From Thermoleophilaceae bacterium (GTDB lineage Bacteria > Actinomycetota > Thermoleophilia > Solirubrobacterales > Thermoleophilaceae), in the NCBI GenBank assembly GCA_030447905.1, contig JAUJNZ010000001.1:101352-135849 (forward strand): a stretch of DNA of 34,498 bases. Direction: 5' to 3'. The position numbers and the translations under genes were made by a program. The stretch's first letter is position 1, and each line of letters opens with the position of its first letter. Shown here piece after piece: positions 23,755 through 32,168 of this stretch. The notes below the pieces were generated by a model. It did not search any database. It saw only the letters and a list, made by a program, of their open reading frames with translations, and was not told the DNA's origin.

Positions 23755-23784
23755 GTGGGTCAAACCGCTTTCCAACGCCGGTGA
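23755..23784 (+). CDS. Possible leader peptide coupled to the SpoIIE phosphatase
   Basis: GTG to TGA encodes nine residues (MGQTAFQRR). The stop overlaps the GTG start of the phosphatase as GTGA (23781-23784). The arrangement mirrors the leader before ruvX. The frame is very short and chance is possible. Confidence 0.25.
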   Translation: MGQTAFQRR

Positions 23785-24899
23785 CCCGCGCGCGGGCGGG
23801 CCTCGTTGGCCCGTACGGGCGGCGGGCGATCGTGGTCGTCGTTCTCTTGGCCGCGGTGTTCGGGATGCGCGCGGTGATCAGCGATCCCGTTATCGGAGTG
23901 GGCTTCCTCTACGTCGTGCCGGTGCTCACCGCCGGGGTCTGGTTCGGCCCTTGGGGCGGGCTCGGGGTCGGCGCCGCGGCGACGGGCTTGTTCGCCCTGG
24001 GTTTCCTCGTACGGCCTCAGGACCACCTGCTCGCATCGACGCTCCTGCGGCTCGCGATCTTCTGCTCGGTTGGCGTCGCCTTCGGCGTGCTCGTCCGGCG
24101 TGAGCGCCACGCGAGCGCAGGGCTCGCCGACCAGGAGAGTGAGCTCGCCGATCTGCGGGCACTACGCAGCGCGCTCGTGCCGCCCGAAGTCCCCGACCGG
24201 CCGGCGGTCGAGCTCGCGACGTGCTTCGTACCCGCCCAGGAGCGGGTGGCAGGCGATTTCTACGTGGTCAACGAGGGTCCCGATGACAGTACGGTCGTCG
24301 CGGTTGGGGACGTCGTCGGCAAGGGCCTCGAGGCCGCGCGGCGGGCGGCGTTCGTACGCGCGGCGCTCGCCGCGTACGCCCCCTACAACGACGACCCCTG
24401 CCGCCTGCTCGAGCTGGCCAACGCCGCGCTGGTCGAGCGGGCGGGCGCCTCGGAGGAGTTCGTCACCGCGGCGTGTGTGGTGTACCGGCCCGCCGATCAC
24501 TCGCTCTCCTGGGCGCTCGCCGGGCATCCACCACCGATGCTCCTCGACGACGGCCGCCGGCTGAACGGGATACCGCCGGGCCTGCCGCTCGGGGTCGGCC
24601 AGCGAGTCGAGTGCGGCCGCGCCGACCGAGCCCTCGACGCAGGCGACGGGATCCTGCTCTTCACCGACGGCCTGACCGAGGCCAGGCAACCGTTCTCCGA
24701 CGGGGTCGCGTCCGGCCGTGCCCACGAACGTCCCCGCCCCGAGCTATTCGGAAGCGACCGGATCGCCGCCGTTCTCGCCGAGCACGCGGGCGAGGAGCCC
24801 GGGGACGTGGTGCGGGCACTGCGGGCCGCGGCCGAGCGGTTCACCGGCGGAGACCTCGCCGACGACCTGTGCATGGTGGCGGTGCGCGCGCGGGACTGA
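23781..24899 (+). CDS. Membrane-anchored SpoIIE/RsbU-type serine phosphatase
   Basis: The protein has 372 residues. The first 105 hold about four hydrophobic helices (IVVVVLLAAVFGMRAV, GVGFLYVVPVLTAGVWF and others), then a short linker coil. The PP2C-like SpoIIE domain follows: ERVAGDFYVV and VVAVGDVVGKGLEAA supply metal-binding Asp residues, LAGHPPPMLL the core, LLFTDGLTEARQ the third motif and DLADDLCMVAVR the last. Such enzymes dephosphorylate an anti-sigma-factor antagonist, which frees a SigB/SigF-type factor. A candidate target system lies 14 kb upstream (9143-10311). The membrane part may sense an external signal. GTG 23781 is the likely start. Confidence 0.9.
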   Translation: MTRARAGLVGPYGRRAIVVVVLLAAVFGMRAVISDPVIGVGFLYVVPVLTAGVWFGPWGGLGVGAAATGLFALGFLVRPQDHLLASTLLRLAIFCSVGVAFGVLVRRERHASAGLADQESELADLRALRSALVPPEVPDRPAVELATCFVPAQERVAGDFYVVNEGPDDSTVVAVGDVVGKGLEAARRAAFVRAALAAYAPYNDDPCRLLELANAALVERAGASEEFVTAACVVYRPADHSLSWALAGHPPPMLLDDGRRLNGIPPGLPLGVGQRVECGRADRALDAGDGILLFTDGLTEARQPFSDGVASGRAHERPRPELFGSDRIAAVLAEHAGEEPGDVVRALRAAAERFTGGDLADDLCMVAVRARD

Positions 24900-25027
24900 G
24901 CCGGCGGCGCGCCGCTCGGGTCTCGGCGAGCCTCGACGGCGAGTCCGCCGCTCCGAGACCGGTCCGTCTACGGGGCGGAGAGGCCGAGGAGAGGGCATTG
25001 CGTGACCCTGGTTGCACCGATGGACGA

Positions 25028-25658
25028 ATGACCTACTCAAGGCGGAGGGTGGGAAGAACCTCGGCTGGCGCCGGGCCCGGCGGGGACTCCTCCAACCGCC
25101 CGCCCGCTCGGGTTCGGGCTCAGGCGGCTCCGGCCGCGATGGCGCCGCCGGCGGCTCCGGCGACCCAACTCGACCGCCACCTGATCCACAGTCTTCGAGT
25201 ACGTCACCCAGGTCGAGTTCGGCCGCATCGGCGCAGAGGAGCTCTACCGCGATGTCCGCGCTCTCGACGCCCTACCGAGCGAGCGCAACCCGGTGATCGT
25301 CTACCTCAGCCAGACACGCGCAAACGAGTCGGCTTTCCTCGTCAACCAGGCGATTCGCCAGGGCGGCGAGAGCGATTGCGTACCTAACCGCAGCAGCTGC
25401 AGCATCGTCTACCTGCGGCCGGAGAGGACCCAGGACGATCATTACTTCATCACTGGACCGCCCGAGGGCTGTAAGCCCGACAACTGCTACCTGAAGCTGA
25501 TCGCCGTGAGGCGCAAGCTCGACGGTCGCGAGGCCTCTGCGCGCTCCCGGGACGAGAGCGCGTTCCGGCCACGGGTCGCGGGCGCGGACTCGACGCGTAA
25601 GGTTCGGCGTACCGCCTTCGACTTCCGCATCCCGTTGATCGCCGGTCGGCGAGGCTGA
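25028..25658 (+). pseudogene. Ala/Pro-rich protein of unknown function, one frameshift near 25190
   Basis: From the ATG at 25028 one frame reads a short basic head and an Ala/Pro linker (AQAAPAAMAPPAAPATQL). At about 25190 the sense continues in another frame: VFEYVTQVEFGRIGAEEL, ERNPVIVYLSQTRANESAF, four cysteines (SDCVPNRSSC, EGCKPDNC), and an Arg-rich tail ending at TGA. The C-terminal part looks like an ordered beta-rich domain with two possible disulfides. I do not recognise a named family. From memory, proteins of this shape sit between pilO and aroC in related genomes, which would make it the right end of the lost pilus cluster. That is inference. Confidence 0.5.
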
Positions 25659-25798
25659 GCAGGGCTGCGGGCGCGCGTCTCCCAGCTCGAACGGACACGC
25701 CCGCGAAGGCCAGAGCTCACAGCCGTTCCGGGTCGCGTCCGCTCGCGGCCGGGGCCGCGGAGCCGAGCAGCTGAGCCTCCGGGCGGATCCGGCGCCGG

Positions 25799-25804
25799 TA
25801 GGCT
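25799..25804 (+). promoter_or_regulatory. TAGGCT -10-like hexamer
   Basis: TAGGCT ends 11 bases before the ATG at 25816 and only 5 before the GTG at 25810. By comparison with the other boxes this favours the ATG as the aroC start and a leaderless transcript for the aro operon. Confidence 0.45.
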
Positions 25805-25815
25805 CCTCGGTGAAG

Positions 25816-26979
25816 ATGGCACTCCACTTCACAACCGCCGGCGAGTCGCACGGGCCGGGTCTCGTCGCCATCCTCGAAGGCCTGCCGGCGGGCCTCGACC
25901 TCGAGGCCGACGACATCGACCGCGACCTCGCTCGCCGCCAGCTCGGCCACGGACGCGGCGGGCGCATGAAGATCGAGTCAGACCGCGCGACCGTCACCGC
26001 CGGCCTGCGCCACGGCCGCACGCTCGGGAGCCCGGTGGCGCTGCGGGTCGACAACCGCGACTACTCCAACTGGGAGGAGCGCATGAACCCGTGGCCGGTC
26101 GCCGCGGAGGTCGCGGAGGTCCACCTCCCACGCCCCGGCCACGCCGACCTCGCCGGCGTCCAGAAGTACGGCTTCACCGACGTCCGCAACGTGCTCGAGC
26201 GGGCGAGCGCGCGCGAGACCGCGGCGCGGGTGGCCTGCGGGGCGCTCGCCAAGGCCTACCTGCGTCGCCTCGGCGTCGAGGTCCGCAGCCACGTGCTGAG
26301 CATCGGCGCAGTGGAGGCGGCGTCGATGAACGGCCTCGCCCCGGAGGACTTCTCCGGCGTGGACGCCTCGCCGGTTCGCTGCCTCGACCCCGGCGCGAGC
26401 GATGCGATGGTCGCGGAGATCGACCGGGCGCGCAAGGCCAACGAGTCGCTCGGCGGCGTCTACGAGGTCCGCGTGTTCGGGCTCGTGCCCGGGCTCGGGT
26501 CGCACGTCTCCTGGGAGGAGCGCCTCGACGGGCGCCTCGCCGCCGCCGTGATGTCGATCCAGGCCATGAAGGGCGTCGGGATCGGCGACGGCTTCGAGCT
26601 CGCCGAGCGCGACGGCTCGGCCGCCCACGACGAGATCTTCTGGTCCCCGGAGCGGGGCTTCTTCCGCGAGACCAACCGCGCGGGCGGCCTCGAGGGCGGG
26701 ATGACGACGGGCGAGCCGCTCGTGGTCAGCGGCGCCATGAAGCCGCTTCCGACCCTGACCAAGCCGCTTCGCTCGGTCGACCTCGCCACCAAGGAGCCGG
26801 CGCAGGCCCTGCGCGAGCGCACCGACTCGTGCACGGTGCCCGCGGCCGCGGTCGTGGCCGAGGCGATGGTCGCGCTCGTGCTCGGCTCGGCCTACCGGGA
26901 GAAGCTCGGCGGCGACCACATCGACGACGCCCTCGCGGCGCTGCGCGCCTACGAGGAGCGCATCGGTTGGGTCCGGTAG
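25816..26979 (+). CDS. aroC: Chorismate synthase
   Basis: This enzyme of 387 residues (389 if the GTG at 25810 is used) makes chorismate from EPSP with reduced FMN. Signatures: FTTAGESHGPGL (first family motif with its His), RRQLGHGRGGRMKIESD, then VDNRDYSNW, RASARETAARVACGALAK, GGMTTGEPL, DSCTVPAAAVVAEAM and the C-terminal KLGGDHIDDALAALRAY. All three family signatures are intact. It begins a tight run aroC-aroKB-aroQ-pepP in which every gene overlaps the next by 4-13 bases, so one operon is likely. Confidence 0.96.
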   Translation: MALHFTTAGESHGPGLVAILEGLPAGLDLEADDIDRDLARRQLGHGRGGRMKIESDRATVTAGLRHGRTLGSPVALRVDNRDYSNWEERMNPWPVAAEVAEVHLPRPGHADLAGVQKYGFTDVRNVLERASARETAARVACGALAKAYLRRLGVEVRSHVLSIGAVEAASMNGLAPEDFSGVDASPVRCLDPGASDAMVAEIDRARKANESLGGVYEVRVFGLVPGLGSHVSWEERLDGRLAAAVMSIQAMKGVGIGDGFELAERDGSAAHDEIFWSPERGFFRETNRAGGLEGGMTTGEPLVVSGAMKPLPTLTKPLRSVDLATKEPAQALRERTDSCTVPAAAVVAEAMVALVLGSAYREKLGGDHIDDALAALRAYEERIGWVR

Positions 26980-28562
26980 GGGCGAGCGCGAGCGCCGCCC
27001 CGGCCTCCGCCGGGTCCGCGCCGGCCACCGGGCGCCGTTCGATCGTCTTCGTCGGGTTCATGGGCGCGGGGAAGTCGACCGCCGCGGCGCTCGTCGCCGA
27101 CGCGCTCGGAGAGCCCGGGCTCGACACCGACCAGCTGCTCGAACGGGAGCTCGGCGAGACGATCGAGTCGTTCTTCGACCGGGAGGGCGAGGAGGCCTTT
27201 CGCGCGCGCGAAGAGGAGCTCGTCCTGCGCGCGCTCGCTCGGCCCGGCGGCGGCGTGATCGCACTCGGGGGCGGAGCGCTCGGATCGGAGCGCGTGCGAG
27301 CGGCGCTGGGCGAGCACGTCGTCGTGTGGCTCGAGGTCGGGGCCGATGAGGCTTGGCGGCGCGTAGCGCGGGGCGCGCGACCGCTCGCGCGCGATCGCGA
27401 GCACTTCGCGCTCCTGCACGAGGAGCGCCAACCGGTCTACGCGGAGGTCGCAGACGCCGTGGTCCCCGCCGGTGGGCCCCCCGCTGCGGTTATCGCCGCC
27501 CTTCCCGCTCTGCGGGCGCTGCGGGGGGAGCTCTCCGGAGACGGGGAACGGCTGCGGCTCGTATGGGCGGCCTCGGCATCGAGCAGCTACCCGGTGTTCG
27601 TCGGCCGGGGAGCGCTCGGGCGAGGGATCTTCCATCCCGCCGACGGTCGCCGCTTCGTCGTCGCCGACGAGCGGGTGGCGGCCCTGCACGAGCTGACCGG
27701 CGACTGGTCCCTGTCGGTGCCCGCCGGGGAGGCCGAGAAGACCCTCGGCCGGGCCGAGGACGTCCTGCGGATCATGGCGCGCGCCGGCGTGAGCCGCGAC
27801 GACCTCGTCGTCGCCCTCGGCGGCGGCGTGGTCGGCGACCTCGCCGGGTTCTGCGCAGCGGTCTACCAGCGCGGCGTGCGCTGCGCGCAGGTACCGACCA
27901 CGCTCGTCGCCCAGGTCGACTCGGCTTACGGCGGCAAGACCGGGGTCGATCTGCCGGAGGCCAAGAACTACGTCGGCGCCTACCACCAGCCGGCCGCGGT
28001 ACTCGTCGACCCCGACGTGCTCGCGACGCTCCCGCCCGAGGAGGTGGCGGCGGGGTACGCGGAGGTGGTGAAGACCGCGCTCATCGCCGGGGGATCGCTG
28101 TGGGAGCGGGTGCGCTCCGGAGAGGATCCGACGGCCGAGGAGGTGATCCTCGGATGCCTGGGCACCAAGCTCGCCGTCGTGGCCGAGGATGAGCGAGACG
28201 AGGGGCGCCGCCAGGTCCTGAACCTCGGTCACACGGTCGGTCACGCGCTCGAGGCCGCGACCCGGTACAGACGCCTGCGCCACGGCGAGGCGGTGGCGCT
28301 CGGCCTGCTATGCGCCCTGCGCCTGTCGGGGCGCGAGAAGCTGCGCGACGAGGTCGCGGCGCTGTTCTCCAGGCGCGGGTTGCCCGTGCGCCTCGAGGGC
28401 ATCCGGCCCGGCGAAGTAATGGAGCTCGTCGCACGCGACAAGAAGCGGCGGGGTGGCTCCGTGCCCTTCGTGCTCGTCTCGGGGCCCGGCTCGGTCTCGC
28501 CGGGGCACGCGGTCGCCGAGCACGAGCTGCGCGCGGCGGTCGAGGAGGTCGTCGGCGGATGA
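26967..28562 (+). CDS. aroKB: Fused shikimate kinase / 3-dehydroquinate synthase
   Basis: One uninterrupted frame encodes both enzymes (531 residues from the TTG at 26967, which overlaps the aroC end by 13 bases). The kinase part (about 25-185) has Walker A GFMGAGKST (30-38), LDTDQLLERELGETI, GGGAL and the lid RPLARDREHFALLHEERQPVY. A linker of about 15 residues leads at about 198 into dehydroquinate synthase: NAD/substrate motif LGGGVVGDLAGFCAAV, VPTTLVAQVDSAYGGKTGVD, then the zinc ligands in AEVVKTALI, NLGHTVGHALE and LRHGEAVALG, and catalytic Lys in DKKRRGG. Both active sites look complete. No stop or start codon suited to separate translation is evident at the junction. Confidence 0.93.
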   Translation: MGPVGASASAAPASAGSAPATGRRSIVFVGFMGAGKSTAAALVADALGEPGLDTDQLLERELGETIESFFDREGEEAFRAREEELVLRALARPGGGVIALGGGALGSERVRAALGEHVVVWLEVGADEAWRRVARGARPLARDREHFALLHEERQPVYAEVADAVVPAGGPPAAVIAALPALRALRGELSGDGERLRLVWAASASSSYPVFVGRGALGRGIFHPADGRRFVVADERVAALHELTGDWSLSVPAGEAEKTLGRAEDVLRIMARAGVSRDDLVVALGGGVVGDLAGFCAAVYQRGVRCAQVPTTLVAQVDSAYGGKTGVDLPEAKNYVGAYHQPAAVLVDPDVLATLPPEEVAAGYAEVVKTALIAGGSLWERVRSGEDPTAEEVILGCLGTKLAVVAEDERDEGRRQVLNLGHTVGHALEAATRYRRLRHGEAVALGLLCALRLSGREKLRDEVAALFSRRGLPVRLEGIRPGEVMELVARDKKRRGGSVPFVLVSGPGSVSPGHAVAEHELRAAVEEVVGG

Positions 28563-29008
28563 GAAACCGGGTGGCGATCCTCCACGGCGTGAACCTCGAC
28601 ACGCTCGGGCGCCGCGACCCCGTCCACTACGGAAGCCTCACCCTGCCCGAGCTCGAGGTTCAGGTCCGCCGCTTCGCCCGCGAGCTCCGGCTCGAGCCGA
28701 GCTTCTTCCAGACCAATCACGAGGGGGAGTTCTGCGAGGAGCTCCACGCCGTCGCCGACTACGCCGACGCGCTGCTGCTCAACCCGGGCGCGTGGACCCA
28801 CTACTCGTGGGCGATCCGCGACGCGCTCGAGGTGAGCGGTCTACCGGCCGTGGAGGTCCACATCTCCGCGGTCGAGGACCGCGAGGACTGGCGACGCGTG
28901 TCGGTGATCCGCGACCTGTGCCTCGCCACCGTCCAGGGCAAGGGCGTCGAGGGCTATCGCGAGGCGCTCGAGCTCGCCCACGATCACCTGGCGGAGGCGG
29001 CACGGTGA
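28559..29008 (+). CDS. aroQ: Type II 3-dehydroquinate dehydratase (divergent)
   Basis: The protein has 149 residues and its start overlaps the aroKB stop (ATGA). It has the type II layout: ILHGVNLDTLGRRDPVHYGSLTL with the catalytic Tyr and Arg, NHEGEFCEELHA, LLNPGAWTHYSWAIRDAL with the catalytic His, and VEVHISAVEDREDWRRVS. Differences from the textbook pattern are NGPNLN to HGVNLD and HISN to HISA. The residues known to act in catalysis (Arg, Tyr, Asn, His, His) are kept, so it is probably active. It supplies dehydroshikimate for AroE. The GTG of the next gene overlaps the stop (GTGA). Confidence 0.9.
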   Translation: MRNRVAILHGVNLDTLGRRDPVHYGSLTLPELEVQVRRFARELRLEPSFFQTNHEGEFCEELHAVADYADALLLNPGAWTHYSWAIRDALEVSGLPAVEVHISAVEDREDWRRVSVIRDLCLATVQGKGVEGYREALELAHDHLAEAAR

Positions 29009-30096
29009 GCGGCGCGGATCGCGCGCCCGCGCCGAGCCGCGCCGATCGCCTCGCGGAGCTTCTCCGCGAGCGCGACCTCGACGCCCTGCTCGTCACCAAC
29101 CTCGTCAACCTGCGGTACCTGACCGGGTTCACCGGGACCAACGGCCTGGCCCTCGTCCGCGCCGACGGCGAACGTGCCTTTCTGACCGACTTCCGCTACC
29201 TCGACCAGGCCGAGGCTCAGGTTCCCGGCGAGTTCGAGCGGATCCGGGGCAAGGAGAGCCTGCTCGAGGACGCGGCGCCGCGCCTCACCGGCCGGGTCGG
29301 CTTCGACGACGAGCACATGACCGTGAAGGCCCACGAGCGACTCGGGGCGCACGTCGGCGAGGACGTCACGCTGGTCGCCGCGGGCGGGCTGGTGGAGGAG
29401 CTGCGCGCGGTCAAGGAGCCGGGCGAGGTCGTGCGCATCGCTCGGGCGGCGAAGATCGTCGACGAGGCCCTCAGGGCGCTCGCGGAGGCCGGGCTGACCG
29501 GGCGGACCGAGCGAGCGGTCGCGATCTCGCTGGAGCGCGACCTGCGCGAGCGCGGGGCCGAGGGGCCGTCGTTTCCGATCATCGTCGCCGGCGGTGCCCA
29601 CGGCGCGCTGCCGCACGCCGGCCTGCGCGACGAGCCGATCCCCGCGGACGCGCTGGTGATCGTCGACCTCGGCGCCATCGTCGAGGGCTCCTGCTCGGAC
29701 TGCACGCGGACCTTTGCCACCGGGGCGCTCGACGGAGAGCCCGCGGAGGTCTACGCGCTCGTGCTCGCCGCCCAGGAACGGGCGCTCGAGGCCGTGCGCC
29801 CGGGCGCGGGGGTGGTCGAGGTCGACGCCGTCGCGCGGGAGGCGATCGCCGACGGCGGCCACGGCGAGCGCTTCGGCCACGGGCTCGGCCACGGAGTCGG
29901 ACTGGAGATCCACGAGCGCCCGCGGCTGTCGCCCCGCGGCGAGGGCACGCTGGCCGCCGGGAACGTAGTGACGGTCGAGCCGGGGGTGTACGTCAGCGGT
30001 GCCTTCGGCGTCCGGATCGAGGACCTCGTGGTGGTGAGGGAGGAGGGGCCTGAGGTCCTGAGCCGGTTCCCAAAGGCGCTCGTCACCGTGGAGTAG
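29005..30096 (+). CDS. Xaa-Pro aminopeptidase / dipeptidase (M24B)
   Basis: This 363-residue protein has a creatinase-like N-terminal domain (DLDALLVTNLVNLRYLTGF) and a pita-bread catalytic domain. The dinuclear metal ligands are visible: Asp in VIVDLGAIVEG, Asp in CSDCTRTFATG, His in GHGLGHGVGLEIHE, Glu in VTVEPGVYVSG and Glu in VRIEDLVVV. It removes residues ahead of proline. The last gene of the aro run, it starts at GTG 29005 and is coupled to aroQ. In many bacteria an elongation factor P gene follows, but here the next gene is a convergent transporter. Confidence 0.92.
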   Translation: MSGADRAPAPSRADRLAELLRERDLDALLVTNLVNLRYLTGFTGTNGLALVRADGERAFLTDFRYLDQAEAQVPGEFERIRGKESLLEDAAPRLTGRVGFDDEHMTVKAHERLGAHVGEDVTLVAAGGLVEELRAVKEPGEVVRIARAAKIVDEALRALAEAGLTGRTERAVAISLERDLRERGAEGPSFPIIVAGGAHGALPHAGLRDEPIPADALVIVDLGAIVEGSCSDCTRTFATGALDGEPAEVYALVLAAQERALEAVRPGAGVVEVDAVAREAIADGGHGERFGHGLGHGVGLEIHERPRLSPRGEGTLAAGNVVTVEPGVYVSGAFGVRIEDLVVVREEGPEVLSRFPKALVTVE

Positions 30097-30194
30097 ATCG
30101 GCCGGCCGTCGGCCCGCTTCGTGCCTATGCCTCGACCTCCGCGAGCCAGTTCTCTACGCGCAGGCCGCTCACGCGGGCGAAGCGGCGATCGGTC

Positions 30195-31490
30195 TTACCC
30201 GGGCAGCCGTCGCAGGAGCACGAGCCCAGCGAGCGCGCTCGAGGCGAGCACGCACACCGCCACGCGGCTCGCGCCCAGAGTGGTCGTCAGCGACAGCACG
30301 TCGGCGAGCAGGGCGATCGTCCCGCCCCACAGCACGAGCGGCCCGAAGCCGTTCGACACCTTCCCGACGAGTGCATAGAGGCCGAAGTCCTCGCCTCGGC
30401 GCTCGGGCGGGACGAGGTGCAGGAGCAGCACCCGATCGCTCGCCGAGACGCTCCCCAGCCCCACGCCGACGAGCGGCCCGACAACCCAGAGCAGGTCGCT
30501 CGAGCCGGAGACCCCGGCGACGACGAGCGCCACGAAGACCCCCGCGAGGGTCCCGGTGAGGACGCGCTTCGGCCCGATGCGGGCGGCCAGCCACCCCGCG
30601 CCGACCGCACCGACGATGGCAAAGCCGGTCGAGAGCGCGAGCAGGGCGTCGAGCTCTGTGCTCGAGAAGTTGCCGGTCCGGCGCGCGTACACGGTCATGA
30701 ACGCGATCACCGTCGCGATCGCGTCGACGTAGAGAAAGCGCGCGAGCAGGAAGCGCCCGTGGGGCATCCCGGCCGCTCGGCGGACGCTGGCCACGAGCTG
30801 GGCGAGCGCGTGCGCCGGAATGCGGAGGAGGCTCGTCCCGCGCGCGGCTCCGTCCGCCGCAGCCCGGGAGCGGCGGTCGCGCACGAACAGCAGGCACGGC
30901 AGGGCAAAGAGCAGGTACAGGGCGGCGGTGGGAAGGAAGGCGCGTTGGTTGTCGCCCTCGCCTACGAGCTGTCCGAGGAGGACCAGCGCGACCAGCGCTC
31001 CGACGTAGCCGACGCCCACGCCGATCCCTGACACCCGGCTGCGCAGGCGCGGCGGGGCGACGCTCGCGAGCAGCGGGTGGTACTGGGCCTCGGCGCTGTT
31101 GAAGCAGAAGATGGCGATCCCCGCGACCACGAGGGCGAGCACCACCCCTTCGACGACGCCGAGCAGAGCCGTGCCCGTCACCGAGCTGAGCGTAAAGACG
31201 ACGAGCAGCGGCTTGTGGCGGGCAAGGCGGTCGGCGAGCACGCCGAGCGACGGCAGCGCGACCACGAGCGCGAACGCCACCGTCACCGACATGACCCCGA
31301 TGACGATGTCCGGCTGACCGCGCTCGATGACGACCCACTCGTTGAAGTAGCGCGTGAGGACGACGTAGGAGAAGATCGTCGTCGCGAAGTCGAAGACGAC
31401 CCAGCTGAGGATCGGCAGGCGGGCGACGCGCCCGGGCGGCGGATCGGACTCGAACGCCTCCGCAGGCTCGACGACGACGGACTCGCTCAT
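30195..31490 (-). CDS. MFS transporter, UMF1/Atg22-like
   Basis: This 431-residue protein has about twelve hydrophobic helices. WVVFDFATTIFSYVVLTRYF near the N-terminus and FNSAEAQYHPLLASV with RLRSRVSGIGVGVGYVGAL in helices 4-5 are typical of the UMF1 family, in which an Asn/Ser-rich motif replaces the usual MFS loops. The second half repeats the layout (VYARRTGNFSSTELDALL, PPERRGEDFGLYALVGKVSNGFGPLV). Substrate unknown. It is the only gene of its transcript and converges on the peptidase gene with a gap of about 100 bases. The frame is intact. Confidence 0.8.
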   Translation of the reverse strand: MSESVVVEPAEAFESDPPPGRVARLPILSWVVFDFATTIFSYVVLTRYFNEWVVIERGQPDIVIGVMSVTVAFALVVALPSLGVLADRLARHKPLLVVFTLSSVTGTALLGVVEGVVLALVVAGIAIFCFNSAEAQYHPLLASVAPPRLRSRVSGIGVGVGYVGALVALVLLGQLVGEGDNQRAFLPTAALYLLFALPCLLFVRDRRSRAAADGAARGTSLLRIPAHALAQLVASVRRAAGMPHGRFLLARFLYVDAIATVIAFMTVYARRTGNFSSTELDALLALSTGFAIVGAVGAGWLAARIGPKRVLTGTLAGVFVALVVAGVSGSSDLLWVVGPLVGVGLGSVSASDRVLLLHLVPPERRGEDFGLYALVGKVSNGFGPLVLWGGTIALLADVLSLTTTLGASRVAVCVLASSALAGLVLLRRLPG

Positions 31491-31617
31491 CGTTGGCGGT
31501 TACACCGCGGAAGGGGCTCCGGCTACGTGCTCGTCGCCTCGACGCGGTTGGTATCCAACGCCGTACCGGCTTGCGGGCCCCGTCACCCTCCTCCGCGCAC
31601 GCTCGGAGAGATGCCCT

Positions 31618-32129
31618 CTACATGGGATCCGACACGGCGAGCGGCGGCCCGACGACCTCCATGCCAACTTCGCCCCCGATGCTGCGGAAGGCGTCGGGAT
31701 CGACGGCCCCAGCCGGAAGGGAGGCGAACTCGTCGAAGAACCTCTCCATCCCCGCCGGGTTGAACATCACGAGGATGCGGGCCGGTAGGTCACCGACGTT
31801 CTGAAAGCAGTGAGCCGTGCCCGAGGCACGAACACGAACGAGCCGGCCGGCGCGCTGTGGATCTCGGCGTCGAGCTTGAAGCGGAGGTGACCGTCGAGTA
31901 CGTACCACGACTCATCCTCGTTGGCGTGGACGTGCAAGGGCGGGCCCTCGTCTGGAGCGACGGTGTTCTCGAGGACCGTCAAGGCTCCGTTCGTCTGGTC
32001 ACCGCGCACCTTGAAGGTTAGCGGCCCGCCCACCGGCCCCTGGATCGTGGCGCCTTCGTTCGGCCCTACGGTGAGAGGGCCTGCCTCGCCGGACTCCTTG
32101 TGTCGTTGGAGGAAGCTTAGGTGAGTCAC
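31618..32129 (-). pseudogene. Cupin-domain protein with one frameshift near 31825
   Basis: The first part has TVGPNEGATIQGPVGGPLTF, the metal motif PPLHVHANEDESWYVLDG and FKLDAEIHSAPAGSFVFVPR. Then the frame breaks. The second part has TAHCFQNVGDLPARILVMF, AGMERFFDEFASLP and the C-terminus SDPM. Restoring one G in the run after CCTCGGG yields VPRGTAHCFQNVG, the expected second cupin motif. I place the start at the GTG at 32129, which has a GGAGGGGA ribosome-binding sequence just upstream. An ATG at 32159 in the same frame overlaps the SOS box. The ligand is unknown. As read it would give a truncated protein. Confidence 0.65.
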
Positions 32130-32152
32130 TTCCCCTCCATCCGAATCGGGTG

Positions 32153-32166
32153 CGAACATACGTTCG
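32153..32166 (+). promoter_or_regulatory. LexA SOS box (CGAACATACGTTCG)
   Basis: The 14 bases match the Actinobacteria/Bacillus SOS-box consensus CGAAC-RNRY-GTTCG without mismatch. It contains a TACGTT hexamer (32159-32164) usable as a -10 box and ends two bases before the ATG of the Y-family polymerase gene. LexA bound here would block a leaderless promoter directly. It may also affect the divergent cupin gene. Confidence 0.85.
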
Positions 32167-32168
32167 TC

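Noticed and set aside
30097-30194. Terminator between the convergent peptidase and transporter genes
   Set aside because: Only GC-rich partial palindromes (GGCCGGCC) without a convincing stem and tail.
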